64,000 nt of DNA from Panopea generosa. Lineage: Eukaryota; Mollusca; Bivalvia; Adapedonta; Hiatellidae. Every line of letters starts with the position of its first letter. Positions within the stretch are counted from its first letter, which is position 1. The stretch covers positions 94,470,046 through 94,534,045 of the forward strand of contig CM055897.1 in NCBI GenBank assembly GCA_029582155.1. The letters are read 5' to 3'. A program made the translations under genes and the position numbers. Positions 59,501-64,000 of the stretch are shown here, piece by piece. The notes under the pieces are model-generated. The model was not told the DNA's origin and did no database searches. It saw only the letters and a program-made list of their open reading frames with translations.

Positions 59501-62265
59501 ACTTGCTTAAATTGAAGAAAACATATTAAATATGTAATTTACTAGAGGTAGTTGGAACATATAAAACATATCTCTTTATGTTAATGAGTAAAAGACAGTC
59601 TACAACTTATTGTAGTTAGATTTCATTTATTTCTCTGTTATTTATGTTATATAATGCATTTATCATGGTAAGTCCAATGTTTCCCTAATACTTATATAAT
59701 ACTATGGTCATGCAAAATATGTTGCGTATTATTCATTGTTTAATTGTGTTTATTTACGTAACGTTATCATTGATATTGCCTAATAACATTAAACATAGTA
59801 ATCATTTTTATCTCGTGTACCTATTTCACAGTCCTGGCCAGTGTACGTCGCAGGACAATCACACGTGTAGTTGTTATTTCCATTGGAACTGCAATTTCCT
59901 CCATTTTGACAAGGTTCCAGGTCGCATGGATTAACATCTGAAATACGAAAGTAAGCTCCTTTAAAAAGTAATTATAATGAGACGTCAGTAAACCAAAAAT
60001 TTGACCGATATATTAAATGGCTCACCTACCATGACTTTTGTTCTACGGCAGTGGCTCAACTCCCATGACATTTGTTCTACGACAAAGGCTCACCTACCAT
60101 GACATTTGTTCTACGGCCATGGCTCACCTACCACGACACTTGTATACGGCCATGGCTCACCTACCATGGAACTTGTTCTACGGCCATGGCTCACCTACCA
60201 TGACATTTGTTCTACGGCAGTGATTCACCTACCATGACACTCGTTCTACGGCCATGGCTCACCTACCATGACACTTGTTCTACGGCCATGACTCACCTAC
60301 CATGAAATTTGTTCTACGGCCATGGCACACCTACCATGGCAGTGGTTTTATGGCCATGGTACATCTACCATGACACTTGTTCTAAGGCTATGGCTCACCT
60401 ATCATTACATTTGTTCTACGGCAATGGCTCACCTACCATGACATTTCTTCTAGGACAATGGCTCATCTACCATGACACTTGTTGCACGGCAATGACTCAC
60501 TTACCATGACACGTGTTCTACGGCAATGGGTCGCCTACCATGACACTTGTTCTACGGCCATGGCTCACCTACCATGGTACTGGTTCTACGGCCATGGCTC
60601 ACCTACCATGACGCTTGTTCTACGGCAATGGCTCACCTACCATGACACGTGTTCTACGGCAATGGCTCGCCTACCATGACATTTGTTCTACGGCCATGGC
60701 TCACCTACCATGAGACCTATTCTACGGCCATGGCTCACCTACCATGATACTTGTTCTACCGCAGTCGCTCACCTACCATGACACTTGTTCTACGGCCATG
60801 GCTCATCTACCATGGCACTTATTCTATGGCCATGGCTCACCTAGCATGACACTTGTTCTACGACAGTGGCTCACCTACCATGACACTTGTTCTACGGCAG
60901 TGCTCACCTACCATGACGCTTGTTCTACGGCAGTGGCTCATCTACCATGACGCTTGTTCTACAGCAGTGGCTCACCTACCATGACACTTGTTCTACGGCA
61001 TTGGCTCACCTACCATGGCATTTGTTCTACGGCAGTGACTCATCTACCATGACGCTTGTTCTACGGCAGTGGCTCATCTTCCATGGCGCTTGTTCTACGG
61101 CAGTGGCTCATCTACCATGACGCTTGTTCTACGGCAGTGGCTCATCTTCCATGGCGCTTGTTCTACGGCAGTGGCTCATCTACCATGATGCTTGTTCTAC
61201 GGCAGTGGCTCATCTACCATGACATTTGTTCTACGGCCATGGCTCACCTACTATGACACGTGTTCTACGGCCATGGCTCACCTACTATGACACGTGTTCT
61301 ACGGCCATGACTCACCTACCATGACATTTGTTCTACGGCCATGACTCACCTACCATGACATTTGTTCTACGGCCATGGCTCACCTACCATGACATTTGTT
61401 CTACGGCCATGGCTCACCTACCTCTTAATATGTGGGGATGTGTTGAGTGATTTTCAGAGATAAGGCATGCCAAGTAATGGTTAACTGCAGATTTCAGAAA
61501 AGATGAATAGATGCGCTGCAAACTGAAATACTGCAAAAAAAGGTGAAAATAAACATCCTAGTTTCGTGACATTCGTTTATGTTAATTACCTGTGTCACAA
61601 GTCAACCCCGTGTATAATGACGAGCATGCGCACACAAATCCCCCTGCCGACGTATCGGTACACGTTCCCTCGTTTTGGCAAGGACTGGAATCACAGGCGC
61701 TCGGTGGAACATTTGTTGCTATTATAAATATTTAAAAAAAAAGAATGAATAACGTTTTATTTCAACAAAATCATTATTATCAAACTGTCAAAAAAGCACA
61801 AACAAGATAAAAGAATAAAATCATGTTTCATTTACGCTTGTATCTGTATTACTGTATTTAAACACTAATTGGGTTTGTGTATTTATGTTTGAATAAATGA
61901 AGTGTCATTTTATAATGAACATAGTTACACAAATGAAAAGAGACAGCGATAGTGTATTCAGATAAATAATATTACATTCAATTTGCTGTATCCGTTATCA
62001 TACACAATTATATCGAAAGTATTTTCATTTTAAAAATATAAGACTACCATTTCTGATACGTGTCGTATTTTGATTCAGTTGTATTTAATTAAGATTTACC
62101 TGTACATATAACGGATGAAATATTGCTTTGAATACCGACGAGGTCGGTGAATTCCGAAACTTTAAATGCCTGATTAGCATTTCCTGCTATTTCTGCAAGT
62201 TGTGTCATATCAACGCCATCTGTTAACCCTAAACAAATAATCTTAATTCCAGCGTCCCGGATTGT
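27315..62265 (-). CDS. VWA-EGF(35)-transmembrane protein gene, 5' end beyond window (39 exons)
   Basis: Large multi-exon gene read on the minus strand from above 62265 down to the stop at 27315-27317. Visible protein order: C-terminal half of a VWA domain, EGF1-2 (no calcium motif), EGF3-32 (fibrillin-type DxDEC modules of 41-42 residues), EGF33-35, one transmembrane helix with RRCK stop-transfer residues, and an acidic cytoplasmic tail. All EGF exons are symmetric phase 1-1. The 39 exons sum to 4686 nt, an exact multiple of three, with every GT donor and AG acceptor in place. Family knowledge: VWA plus tandem cbEGF proteins (matrilin, fibrillin, SVEP-like) work in extracellular matrix or adhesion, and cbEGF runs form calcium-stiffened rods. 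Inference: a single-pass adhesion or matrix receptor. Signal peptide, VWA metal site and promoter would lie beyond 64000. No orthologue named. Confidence 0.88.
28170..28188 (-). CDS. Microexon, 19 nt, cytoplasmic tail
   Basis: Flanked by CTTTCAG (acceptor) and GTAAG (donor). Inserted in phase it gives D-EEDLE-K across both junctions. It bridges the phase-1 end of the transmembrane exon to the phase-2 start of the last exon. Without it the last exon would be read out of frame, which supports its reality. Confidence 0.8.
29153..29325. repeat. Minisatellite, 33-bp unit, 5 copies
   Basis: Unit with TTTACTGCACTATACTGGTT and GTTTGGGGCGGCA. Because 33 is a multiple of three, both strands stay open; not a gene. 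Intron of the EGF gene. Confidence 0.9.
29712..30905. repeat. Minisatellite, 42- and 57-bp units in about 99-bp higher-order pairs
   Basis: Core GTCGTAACTTACAAGCATAC + AGTTTACAATCTCTGTGTTAGC (42 bp). Alternate copies carry an extra ATATCTACACTAGCA (57 bp). Period lengths divisible by three leave 400-codon frames open on both strands. Lies in the intron between transmembrane exon and microexon. Confidence 0.95.
30988..31110 (-). CDS. Exon: transmembrane helix
   Basis: 123 nt, acceptor TTTTACAG, donor G|GTACGTA. After [11 protein letters not shown] comes a hydrophobic run of about 23 residues ([20 protein letters not shown], then IYM), followed by RRCKH, as expected for a type I single-pass anchor. 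The neighbouring introns carry 42/57-bp and 29-bp repeats. Confidence 0.9.
31275..31455. repeat. Minisatellite, 29-bp unit, about 6 copies
   Basis: Unit GCCTTTCCATACGTAACGAT + ATGTGCATT. In the intron between EGF35 and the transmembrane exon. Confidence 0.93.
32087..32200 (-). CDS. Exon: EGF-like domain 35 (membrane-proximal)
   Basis: 114 nt, acceptor GTTTTAG, donor G|GTAAAC. Starts DIDEC, then [18 protein letters not shown] and [15 protein letters not shown]. The last G joins CA of the next exon to give Ala before TVEGSFDA. A minisatellite begins at its acceptor. Confidence 0.92.
32190..32840. repeat. Minisatellite of about 37-bp half-units seeded at EGF35 acceptor
   Basis: ATCTAAAACGGTCAGTACAT and AAATCTGAAGTATTCAGTAC units recur on both sides of the SINE at 32281-32590. 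The first copy overlaps the splice acceptor of EGF35 (ATATCTAAAAC = GTTTTAGATAT on the coding strand). Confidence 0.8.
32281..32590 (+). mobile_element. SINE family 3, full-length, about 310 bp, intronic
   Basis: tRNA-Ala-like head (GCGGCGTGGTCTAGTGTGAG; anticodon-loop analogue CTCGCAT; box B GTGGGTTCAATCACC). The body has GTGACTGGGTGGGGTATCAT and the tail AGCGACGCTAAACACCATAT plus AACAACA. It is inserted inside a minisatellite, antisense to the EGF gene. Confidence 0.82.
33237..33350 (-). CDS. Exon: EGF-like domain 34
   Basis: 114 nt, acceptor TGTCAG, donor G|GTAATT. First codon is completed as Asn from EGF33, then [23 protein letters not shown] and GFSGEECQI. Calcium-binding Notch-type EGF. 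Confidence 0.92.
33622..37082. repeat. Minisatellite, 91-bp unit, about 38 copies
   Basis: Unit with GTGAAACTTGTTATTGCAAC, TCACGCTCGAAGTATTCCTG, GGTATAACCAGTACTAAGCA and TATGCGGCAACTTATTTATG. It fills most of the intron between EGF33 and EGF34. The variant CCTGGGTATAACCAGG is self-complementary. Confidence 0.97.
37083..37172 (-). mobile_element. tRNA-like SINE head at edge of 91-bp array
   Basis: The minus strand has GTAGTCCAGTAGTAGAGCAT and box B GCGGGTTCGATTCCGCC. The cloverleaf is incomplete as a functional tRNA. The minisatellite stops exactly where it starts. Confidence 0.5.
37367..37486 (-). CDS. Exon: EGF-like domain 33
   Basis: 120 nt, acceptor CTTGAAG, donor A|GTTAGT. Starts DINEC, then [17 protein letters not shown] and GYSGQFCDI. 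Spacing changes here to the Notch-like EGF form (GYSGxxC end). The 3.5-kb intron downstream is filled by a 91-bp repeat. Confidence 0.9.
37972..38094 (-). CDS. Exon: calcium-binding EGF 32
   Basis: 123 nt, acceptor ATTTTAG, donor G|GTAACT. Starts DIDEC, then [16 protein letters not shown] and [13 protein letters not shown]. Last of the 30 fibrillin-like modules. Confidence 0.92.
38210..38480. repeat. Tandem repeat, about 87-bp unit, 3 copies
   Basis: TCATATAAGATATGGCGTTA, TATATAAAGAGAGATTTTAA and GTGTAGATATTCATTGTTTG recur three times in the intron between EGF31 and EGF32. Confidence 0.9.
38756..38878 (-). CDS. Exon: calcium-binding EGF 31
   Basis: 123 nt, acceptor CTGCAG. Starts DINEC, then [16 protein letters not shown] and [13 protein letters not shown]; donor G|GTAGG. 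Confidence 0.92.
39371..39493 (-). CDS. Exon: calcium-binding-type EGF 30 (altered Ca site)
   Basis: 123 nt, acceptor ATTGTAG, donor G|GTAAGT. Starts DVPEC: the second acidic ligand of DxDE is Pro. Then [16 protein letters not shown] and [13 protein letters not shown]. Calcium affinity may be reduced (inference). Confidence 0.92.
40325..40460 (+). mobile_element. SINE fragment, box B and body only
   Basis: GGGTCGTAGGTTCGGTCGTC followed by GTGTTCTTTAGCAAGAAACT, an arrangement typical of tRNA-derived SINEs. The head is lost. Confidence 0.45.
40746..40868 (-). CDS. Exon: calcium-binding EGF 29
   Basis: 123 nt. Starts DIDEC, then [16 protein letters not shown] and [13 protein letters not shown]; donor G|GTAGTG. 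Confidence 0.92.
41347..41469 (-). CDS. Exon: calcium-binding EGF 28
   Basis: 123 nt. Starts DIDEC, then [16 protein letters not shown] and [13 protein letters not shown]; donor G|GTAATG. Confidence 0.92.
41574..41601. repeat. (TA)n microsatellite
   Basis: Uninterrupted alternating TA, in the intron upstream of EGF28. Confidence 0.95.
42062..42184 (-). CDS. Exon: calcium-binding EGF 27
   Basis: 123 nt. Starts DVDEC, then [16 protein letters not shown] and [13 protein letters not shown]; donor G|GTAAATAG. Pairs with EGF29 (HQCSNT and GYTLN). A (TG)n microsatellite lies in the intron just upstream in the transcript. Confidence 0.92.
42357..42402. repeat. (TG)n microsatellite
   Basis: About 22 TG dinucleotides, in the intron between EGF26 and EGF27. 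Confidence 0.97.
42465..42587 (-). CDS. Exon: calcium-binding EGF 26
   Basis: 123 nt. Starts DINEC, then [16 protein letters not shown] and [13 protein letters not shown]; donor G|GTAACG. Pairs with EGF28 by sequence (TNTDG and GFIL). Confidence 0.92.
43463..43975 (+). other. Unassigned 170-codon plus-strand ORF in an intron
   Basis: Open frame without repeats in AT-rich intronic DNA between EGF25 and EGF26, overlapping EGF25 by 28 bp on the opposite strand. Basic, mixed composition ([19 protein letters not shown]), ending in a hydrophobic stretch. No family recognised and no clear promoter. Could be chance, or a fragment of a mobile-element protein. Confidence 0.2.
43948..44070 (-). CDS. 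Exon: calcium-binding EGF 25
   Basis: 123 nt. Starts DVDEC, then [16 protein letters not shown] and [13 protein letters not shown]; donor G|GTAATG. Its 3' edge overlaps the end of an unrelated plus-strand ORF (43463-43975). Confidence 0.92.
44395..44523 (+). other. Possible retroposon 3' end with 27-nt poly(A)
   Basis: A GC-richer patch (GAGGGATGGCCCACCCCGAC) precedes a run of 27 A. The A tail suggests a retroposed sequence, but no family was recognised. Confidence 0.35.
44640..44850 (+). mobile_element. SINE family 1, degraded, intronic
   Basis: Head with TACTTGGTCGAGTGGTCAAA, degenerate box B GTGAGTTTGAAACC, middle GGTAACTTGTGGAAGGGTGA, and tail CATGTGTTGAAGAAGGGTGC. Same order as the copy at 17908. 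Confidence 0.65.
45092..45214 (-). CDS. Exon: calcium-binding EGF 24
   Basis: 123 nt. Starts DTNEC, then [16 protein letters not shown] and [13 protein letters not shown]; donor G|GTATTT. Confidence 0.92.
45746..45868 (-). CDS. Exon: calcium-binding EGF 23
   Basis: 123 nt. Starts DNDEC, then [16 protein letters not shown] and [13 protein letters not shown]; donor G|GTAAGG. Resembles EGF19. Confidence 0.92.
46346..46462. repeat. GC-rich tandem repeat, about 20-bp unit, 6 copies
   Basis: Unit CCGGCCACGCCCCCTAAAA with variants. Strikingly GC-rich compared with its surroundings. In the intron between EGF22 and EGF23. Confidence 0.9.
46617..46739 (-). CDS. Exon: calcium-binding EGF 22
   Basis: 123 nt. 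Starts DNDEC, then [16 protein letters not shown] and [13 protein letters not shown]; donor G|GTAAGA. Resembles EGF24, so an older EGF22-23/EGF24-25 relationship is possible. Confidence 0.92.
46971..47093 (-). CDS. Exon: calcium-binding EGF 21
   Basis: 123 nt. Starts DTDEC, then [16 protein letters not shown] and [13 protein letters not shown]; donor G|GTAATAG. The intron from EGF20 is only 133 bp, the shortest in the gene. Confidence 0.92.
47227..47349 (-). CDS. Exon: calcium-binding EGF 20
   Basis: 123 nt. Starts DIDEC, then [16 protein letters not shown] and [13 protein letters not shown]; donor G|GTATAT. Confidence 0.92.
47800..47922 (-). CDS. Exon: calcium-binding EGF 19
   Basis: 123 nt. 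Starts DVDEC, then [16 protein letters not shown] and [13 protein letters not shown]; donor G|GTAATA. The conserved Gly-Tyr after the fifth cysteine is Ala-Tyr. Resembles EGF23. Confidence 0.92.
48430..48800. repeat. Minisatellite, 39-bp unit, about 9 copies
   Basis: Unit TTTATCATATAATCCACCAC + TTATACCCCCTATGACTGT. A 91-codon frame inside is a by-product. In the intron between EGF18 and EGF19. Confidence 0.95.
48948..49070 (-). CDS. Exon: calcium-binding EGF 18 (class A, end of dimer array)
   Basis: 123 nt. Starts DDDEC, then [16 protein letters not shown] and [13 protein letters not shown]; donor G|GTACCA. Class A at both ends but with NT rather than NN in the middle; last member of the regular alternation. 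Confidence 0.92.
49372..49494 (-). CDS. Exon: calcium-binding EGF 17 (class B)
   Basis: 123 nt. Starts DIDEC, then [16 protein letters not shown] and [14 protein letters not shown]; donor G|GTAACAC. Class B, close to EGF15. The intron to EGF18 downstream is 301 bp. Confidence 0.92.
49651..49773 (-). CDS. Exon: calcium-binding EGF 16 (class A)
   Basis: 123 nt. Starts DIDEC, then [16 protein letters not shown] and [13 protein letters not shown]; donor G|GTACGTT. Class A. Confidence 0.92.
50233..50355 (-). CDS. Exon: calcium-binding EGF 15 (class B)
   Basis: 123 nt. Starts DIDEC, then [16 protein letters not shown] and [14 protein letters not shown]; donor G|GTAATG. Closely resembles EGF17, suggesting an older pair duplication (EGF15-16 with EGF17-18). 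Confidence 0.93.
50790..50912 (-). CDS. Exon: calcium-binding EGF 14 (class A)
   Basis: 123 nt. Starts DEDEC, then [16 protein letters not shown] and [13 protein letters not shown]; donor G|GTAGTG. Class A. Confidence 0.92.
51737..51862 (-). CDS. Exon: calcium-binding EGF 13 (class B, one extra codon)
   Basis: 126 nt, the only cbEGF exon not 123 nt long. Starts DVDEC, then [16 protein letters not shown] and [12 protein letters not shown]: one extra residue lies in the last loop. Donor G|GTAATC. Confidence 0.92.
52536..52658 (-). CDS. Exon: calcium-binding EGF 12 (class A, duplicated copy)
   Basis: 123 nt. Starts DADEC, contains [16 protein letters not shown] and [13 protein letters not shown]; donor G|GTATTAAC. 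Near-identical partner of EGF10, 1566 bp away. Confidence 0.93.
53164..53286 (-). CDS. Exon: calcium-binding EGF 11 (class B, duplicated copy)
   Basis: 123 nt. Starts DIDEC, contains [16 protein letters not shown] and [11 protein letters not shown]; donor G|GTATG. Near-identical partner of EGF9, 1565 bp away. Confidence 0.93.
54102..54224 (-). CDS. Exon: calcium-binding EGF 10 (class A, duplicated copy)
   Basis: 123 nt. Starts DADEC, then [16 protein letters not shown] and [13 protein letters not shown]; donor G|GTATTAAC. Differs from EGF12 at one residue only (SQF for SQL). Confidence 0.93.
54729..54851 (-). CDS. Exon: calcium-binding EGF 9 (class B, duplicated copy)
   Basis: 123 nt. Starts DIDEC, then [16 protein letters not shown] and [11 protein letters not shown]; donor G|GTATG. 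Differs from EGF11 by two residues (DIHGC for DTHGC, DKR for DNR). Part of the recent tandem duplication of about 1.5 kb. Confidence 0.93.
55756..55878 (-). CDS. Exon: calcium-binding EGF 8 (class A)
   Basis: 123 nt. Starts DADEC, then [16 protein letters not shown] and [13 protein letters not shown]; donor G|GTACGTA. Class A. Confidence 0.92.
56300..56422 (-). CDS. Exon: calcium-binding EGF 7 (class B)
   Basis: 123 nt. Starts DVDEC, then [16 protein letters not shown] and [14 protein letters not shown]; donor G|GTTAGT. Class B. Confidence 0.92.
56819..56941 (-). CDS. Exon: calcium-binding EGF 6 (class A)
   Basis: 123 nt. Starts DDDEC, then [16 protein letters not shown] and [13 protein letters not shown]; donor G|GTAATTG. 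Class A. Confidence 0.92.
57431..57553 (-). CDS. Exon: calcium-binding EGF 5 (class B)
   Basis: 123 nt. Starts DIDEC, then [16 protein letters not shown] and [14 protein letters not shown]; donor G|GTAATG. Class B signature: NT-GS, TGY and CIG. Confidence 0.93.
57720..58330. other. Intronic block with higher GC, unassigned
   Basis: Between EGF4 and EGF5. The patch at about 57800-58010 (GTGGGCGACTATCAATCCGC, AAAGGCGGCGCGGCAAACAA) is GC-richer than its surroundings and may be an inserted repeat, but no termini or coding frame were found. Confidence 0.35.
58425..58547 (-). CDS. Exon: calcium-binding EGF 4 (class A)
   Basis: 123 nt. Starts DEDEC, then [16 protein letters not shown] and [13 protein letters not shown]; donor G|GTATAG. 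Class A signature: SQxC, NN-GS and CDG. Confidence 0.92.
58803..58925 (-). CDS. Exon: calcium-binding EGF 3 (class B)
   Basis: 123 nt. Starts DADEC, contains [12 protein letters not shown] and [13 protein letters not shown], donor G|GTAAGT. First of the alternating A/B series; class B by TGY and the LDVDGKSC loop, although its C1-C3 region (EQLC) is A-like. Confidence 0.92.
59821..59937 (-). CDS. Exon: EGF-like domain 2
   Basis: 117 nt, donor G|GTACAC. Reads [16 protein letters not shown], then NYTCDC and TYTGQDCE. Six cysteines. The calcium motif is degenerate (DVNPC, Glu replaced by Pro). Upstream and downstream introns carry the 34-bp and other repeats. Confidence 0.9.
   Translation of the reverse strand: MLIHATWNLVKMEEIAVPMEITTTRVIVLRRTLARTVK
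60017..61423. repeat. Minisatellite, 34-bp unit, about 41 copies
   Basis: Unit CATGGCTCACCTACCATGAC + ACTTGTTCTACGGC. CATGG and CCATG flank an 8-nt loop in many units. In the intron between EGF1 and EGF2. Confidence 0.97.
61590..61718 (-). CDS. Exon: EGF-like domain 1
   Basis: 129 nt, acceptor ATAATAG, donor G|GTAAT. A short linker (TNVPPSA) precedes six cysteines: [24 protein letters not shown]. There is no DxDE calcium motif at the start, and the spacing resembles Notch/Delta-type EGF. Confidence 0.9.
62100..62265 (-). CDS. Exon: C-terminal half of VWA domain
   Basis: 166-nt exon with acceptor CACAG before ACA ATC and donor G|GTAAAT. It reads [18 protein letters not shown], then QLAEIAGN and [11 protein letters not shown]. 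This is the typical end of a VWA fold: the strand after 'IRDAGIKI', the 'L.EIAG' helix, and a final helix before CT. The MIDAS DxSxS half must be in exons outside the window. Enters in phase 0 and exits in phase 1 into EGF1. Confidence 0.88.
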
Positions 62266-62454
62266 CTGTGGTGAAAATAGGAGTGTTTTAAGTTAAGTTA
62301 TTTGTCATATTAACACATGTTTAACAAGGAATTAAATTGTCTAAGTAATTAGTCTTTTCTTCTTAACTTGTGTAATATTAAGTGTGACACGAGCAACACT
62401 ATGACTATAACCTGCTTTGTTTGACCCCTTAAATGGACTTGATAGATAAGTTCG

Positions 62455-63715
62455 TTTCGAGTTGTTAATGAATGATAATGAAAAATATTCTGTATTCCCA
62501 ATGTAACTGAATTATCATGTTAAATCTTCTATATTCCCAAATGTAACTGAATAATCATGATAAATATTCTATATTCCCAATGTAACTGAATAATCATGAT
62601 AAAATCTCCTTTATTCCCAATGTAGCTGAATAATCATGATAAATCTTCTATATTCCCAAATGTAACTGAATAATCATGAAAATATTCTATATTCCCAATG
62701 TAACTGAATAATCATGATAAATCTCCTTTATTCCCAATGTAGCTGAATAATCATGATAAATCATCTATTTTCCCAATGTAACTGAATAATCATGATTAAT
62801 CTTCTATATTCCCAATGAAACTGAATAAAAAGTATATATCTTCTATATTCCAATGCAACTGAATAATCATGATACATCTTCTATATTCCCAATGTAACTG
62901 AAAAATCGCGATAAATTATCTATTTTCCCAATGTAACTGAATAATCATGATAAATCATCTATATTACCAATGTAACTGAATAATCATGATAAATCTACTA
63001 AATTCCAAATGTAGCTGAAAAATCATGATAAATCTATATTCCCAATGTAACTGAATAATCATGATGAATCTTCATTATTCCCAATATAACTGATTAATAT
63101 GATAAATCTTCTATATTCCCAATGTAACTGAATAAATATGATAAATCATCTATATTCCCAATGTAACTGAAAAATCGTGATAAATTATCTATTTTCCCAA
63201 TGTAACTGAATAATCATGATAAATCATCTATATTACCAATGTAACTGAATAATCATGATAAATCTACTATATTCCAAATGTAGCTGAAAAATCATGATAA
63301 ATCTATATTCCCCAATGTAACTGAATAATCATGATAAATCTTCATTATTCCCAATATAACTGAATCAATATTATAAATCTTCTATATTCCCAATGTAACT
63401 GAATAACATGATAAATCATCTATTTTCTCAATGTTTATGATTAATCATAATAAATCTTCTATATTCCTAATGTAACTGAATAATCATGATAAATTATCTA
63501 TTTTCCCAATGTTAATGATTAATCATGATAAATCTTCTATATTCCCAATGTAACTGATTAATCGTGATAAATTTTCTATATATTCCCAATGTCACTGAAT
63601 AATCATGATAAATCATCTATTTTCCCAATGTAACTGATTAATCATGATAAATCATATATTTTCCCAAAGGTTACTAAAAAATCATGATAAATCATCTTTT
63701 CCCCGCATGTTAATG
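62455..63715. repeat. Minisatellite, about 39-bp unit, about 32 copies
   Basis: Unit TGATAAATCTTCTATATTCC + CAATGTAACTGAATAATCA with length variants. In the intron upstream of the VWA exon. Confidence 0.95.
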
Positions 63716-64000
63716 AATAATAGTAATTTAACTTTATACATATTTACTGGTATGATCTACAGTATGCAAAATATGAATCAGAAGAGATTAAATAAACAAA
63801 CAGAAATGCATTCTTAAAAATAGGGCAATATAATATATATTTTGCATATAAAATCGTTGAAATGGGTAAAAACATGTAATCGTTTATAGTACATTAATAT
63901 TAACACAGTAAGAAGGACTGTCTGACCTATTTCAAATGAATGTATGAAATCATTATTCCATTAAGATATGTGCATTCATTTGTTGAAATAACCGAACACA

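Noticed and set aside
60038-61256. Series of 60-68-codon frames ([10 protein letters not shown]-like)
   Set aside because: 34-bp minisatellite read in successive frames; no gene signal.
63720-64000. Search for the N-terminal VWA half at the right edge
   Set aside because: No frame with a DxSxS motif or suitable splice sites; those exons must lie beyond the window.

Overview
The window is animal nuclear DNA, most likely from a bivalve mollusc. It is AT-rich, genes are sparse and split by canonical GT..AG introns, and several tRNA-derived SINE families recur on both strands. Minisatellites occupy roughly 30 % of the sequence. An intron-poor IRG-type GTPase and a long series of one-exon-per-EGF modules also fit a mollusc. 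The species assignment is inference; no marker gene is present. || Layout. 1-11.1 kb holds no convincing gene: SINE copies, a MITE-like element, a 76-bp minisatellite (2.5-3.4 kb) and a 4.5-kb minisatellite of 40/67-bp units (6.1-10.6 kb). 11.46-12.69 kb (+) carries an IRG-like GTPase in a single coding exon behind a 3' splice site. 15.7-17.3 kb (-) is a decayed Ty3/gypsy pol (RNase H plus integrase). 18.46-23.15 kb is an array of about 93 copies of a 50-bp unit. 23.2-27.3 kb is non-coding with a foldback element and a SINE. || 27.3-64 kb is dominated by one large minus-strand gene that runs off the right edge. In transcript order it encodes the C-terminal half of a VWA domain, two non-calcium EGF domains, thirty calcium-binding-type EGF domains, three more EGF domains, one transmembrane helix, and a short acidic tail split by a 19-nt microexon and ending in TRL. 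I recovered 39 exons: 35 EGF exons plus the VWA, transmembrane, micro and tail exons. All junction phases agree. Exon lengths sum to 4686 nt (1561 codons plus stop) from a phase-0 start, which strongly supports the model. Introns carry at least nine unrelated minisatellites. || The most interesting biology is in that gene. EGF3 to EGF18 alternate strictly between two sequence classes, so the array grew by duplicating a two-exon unit. The newest event is visible as a tandem duplication of about 1.5 kb including introns (52.06-55.13 kb). The GTPase keeps its P-loop but has altered G3 and G4 motifs. A small intronic minisatellite repeats the splice acceptor of the EGF exon it borders.
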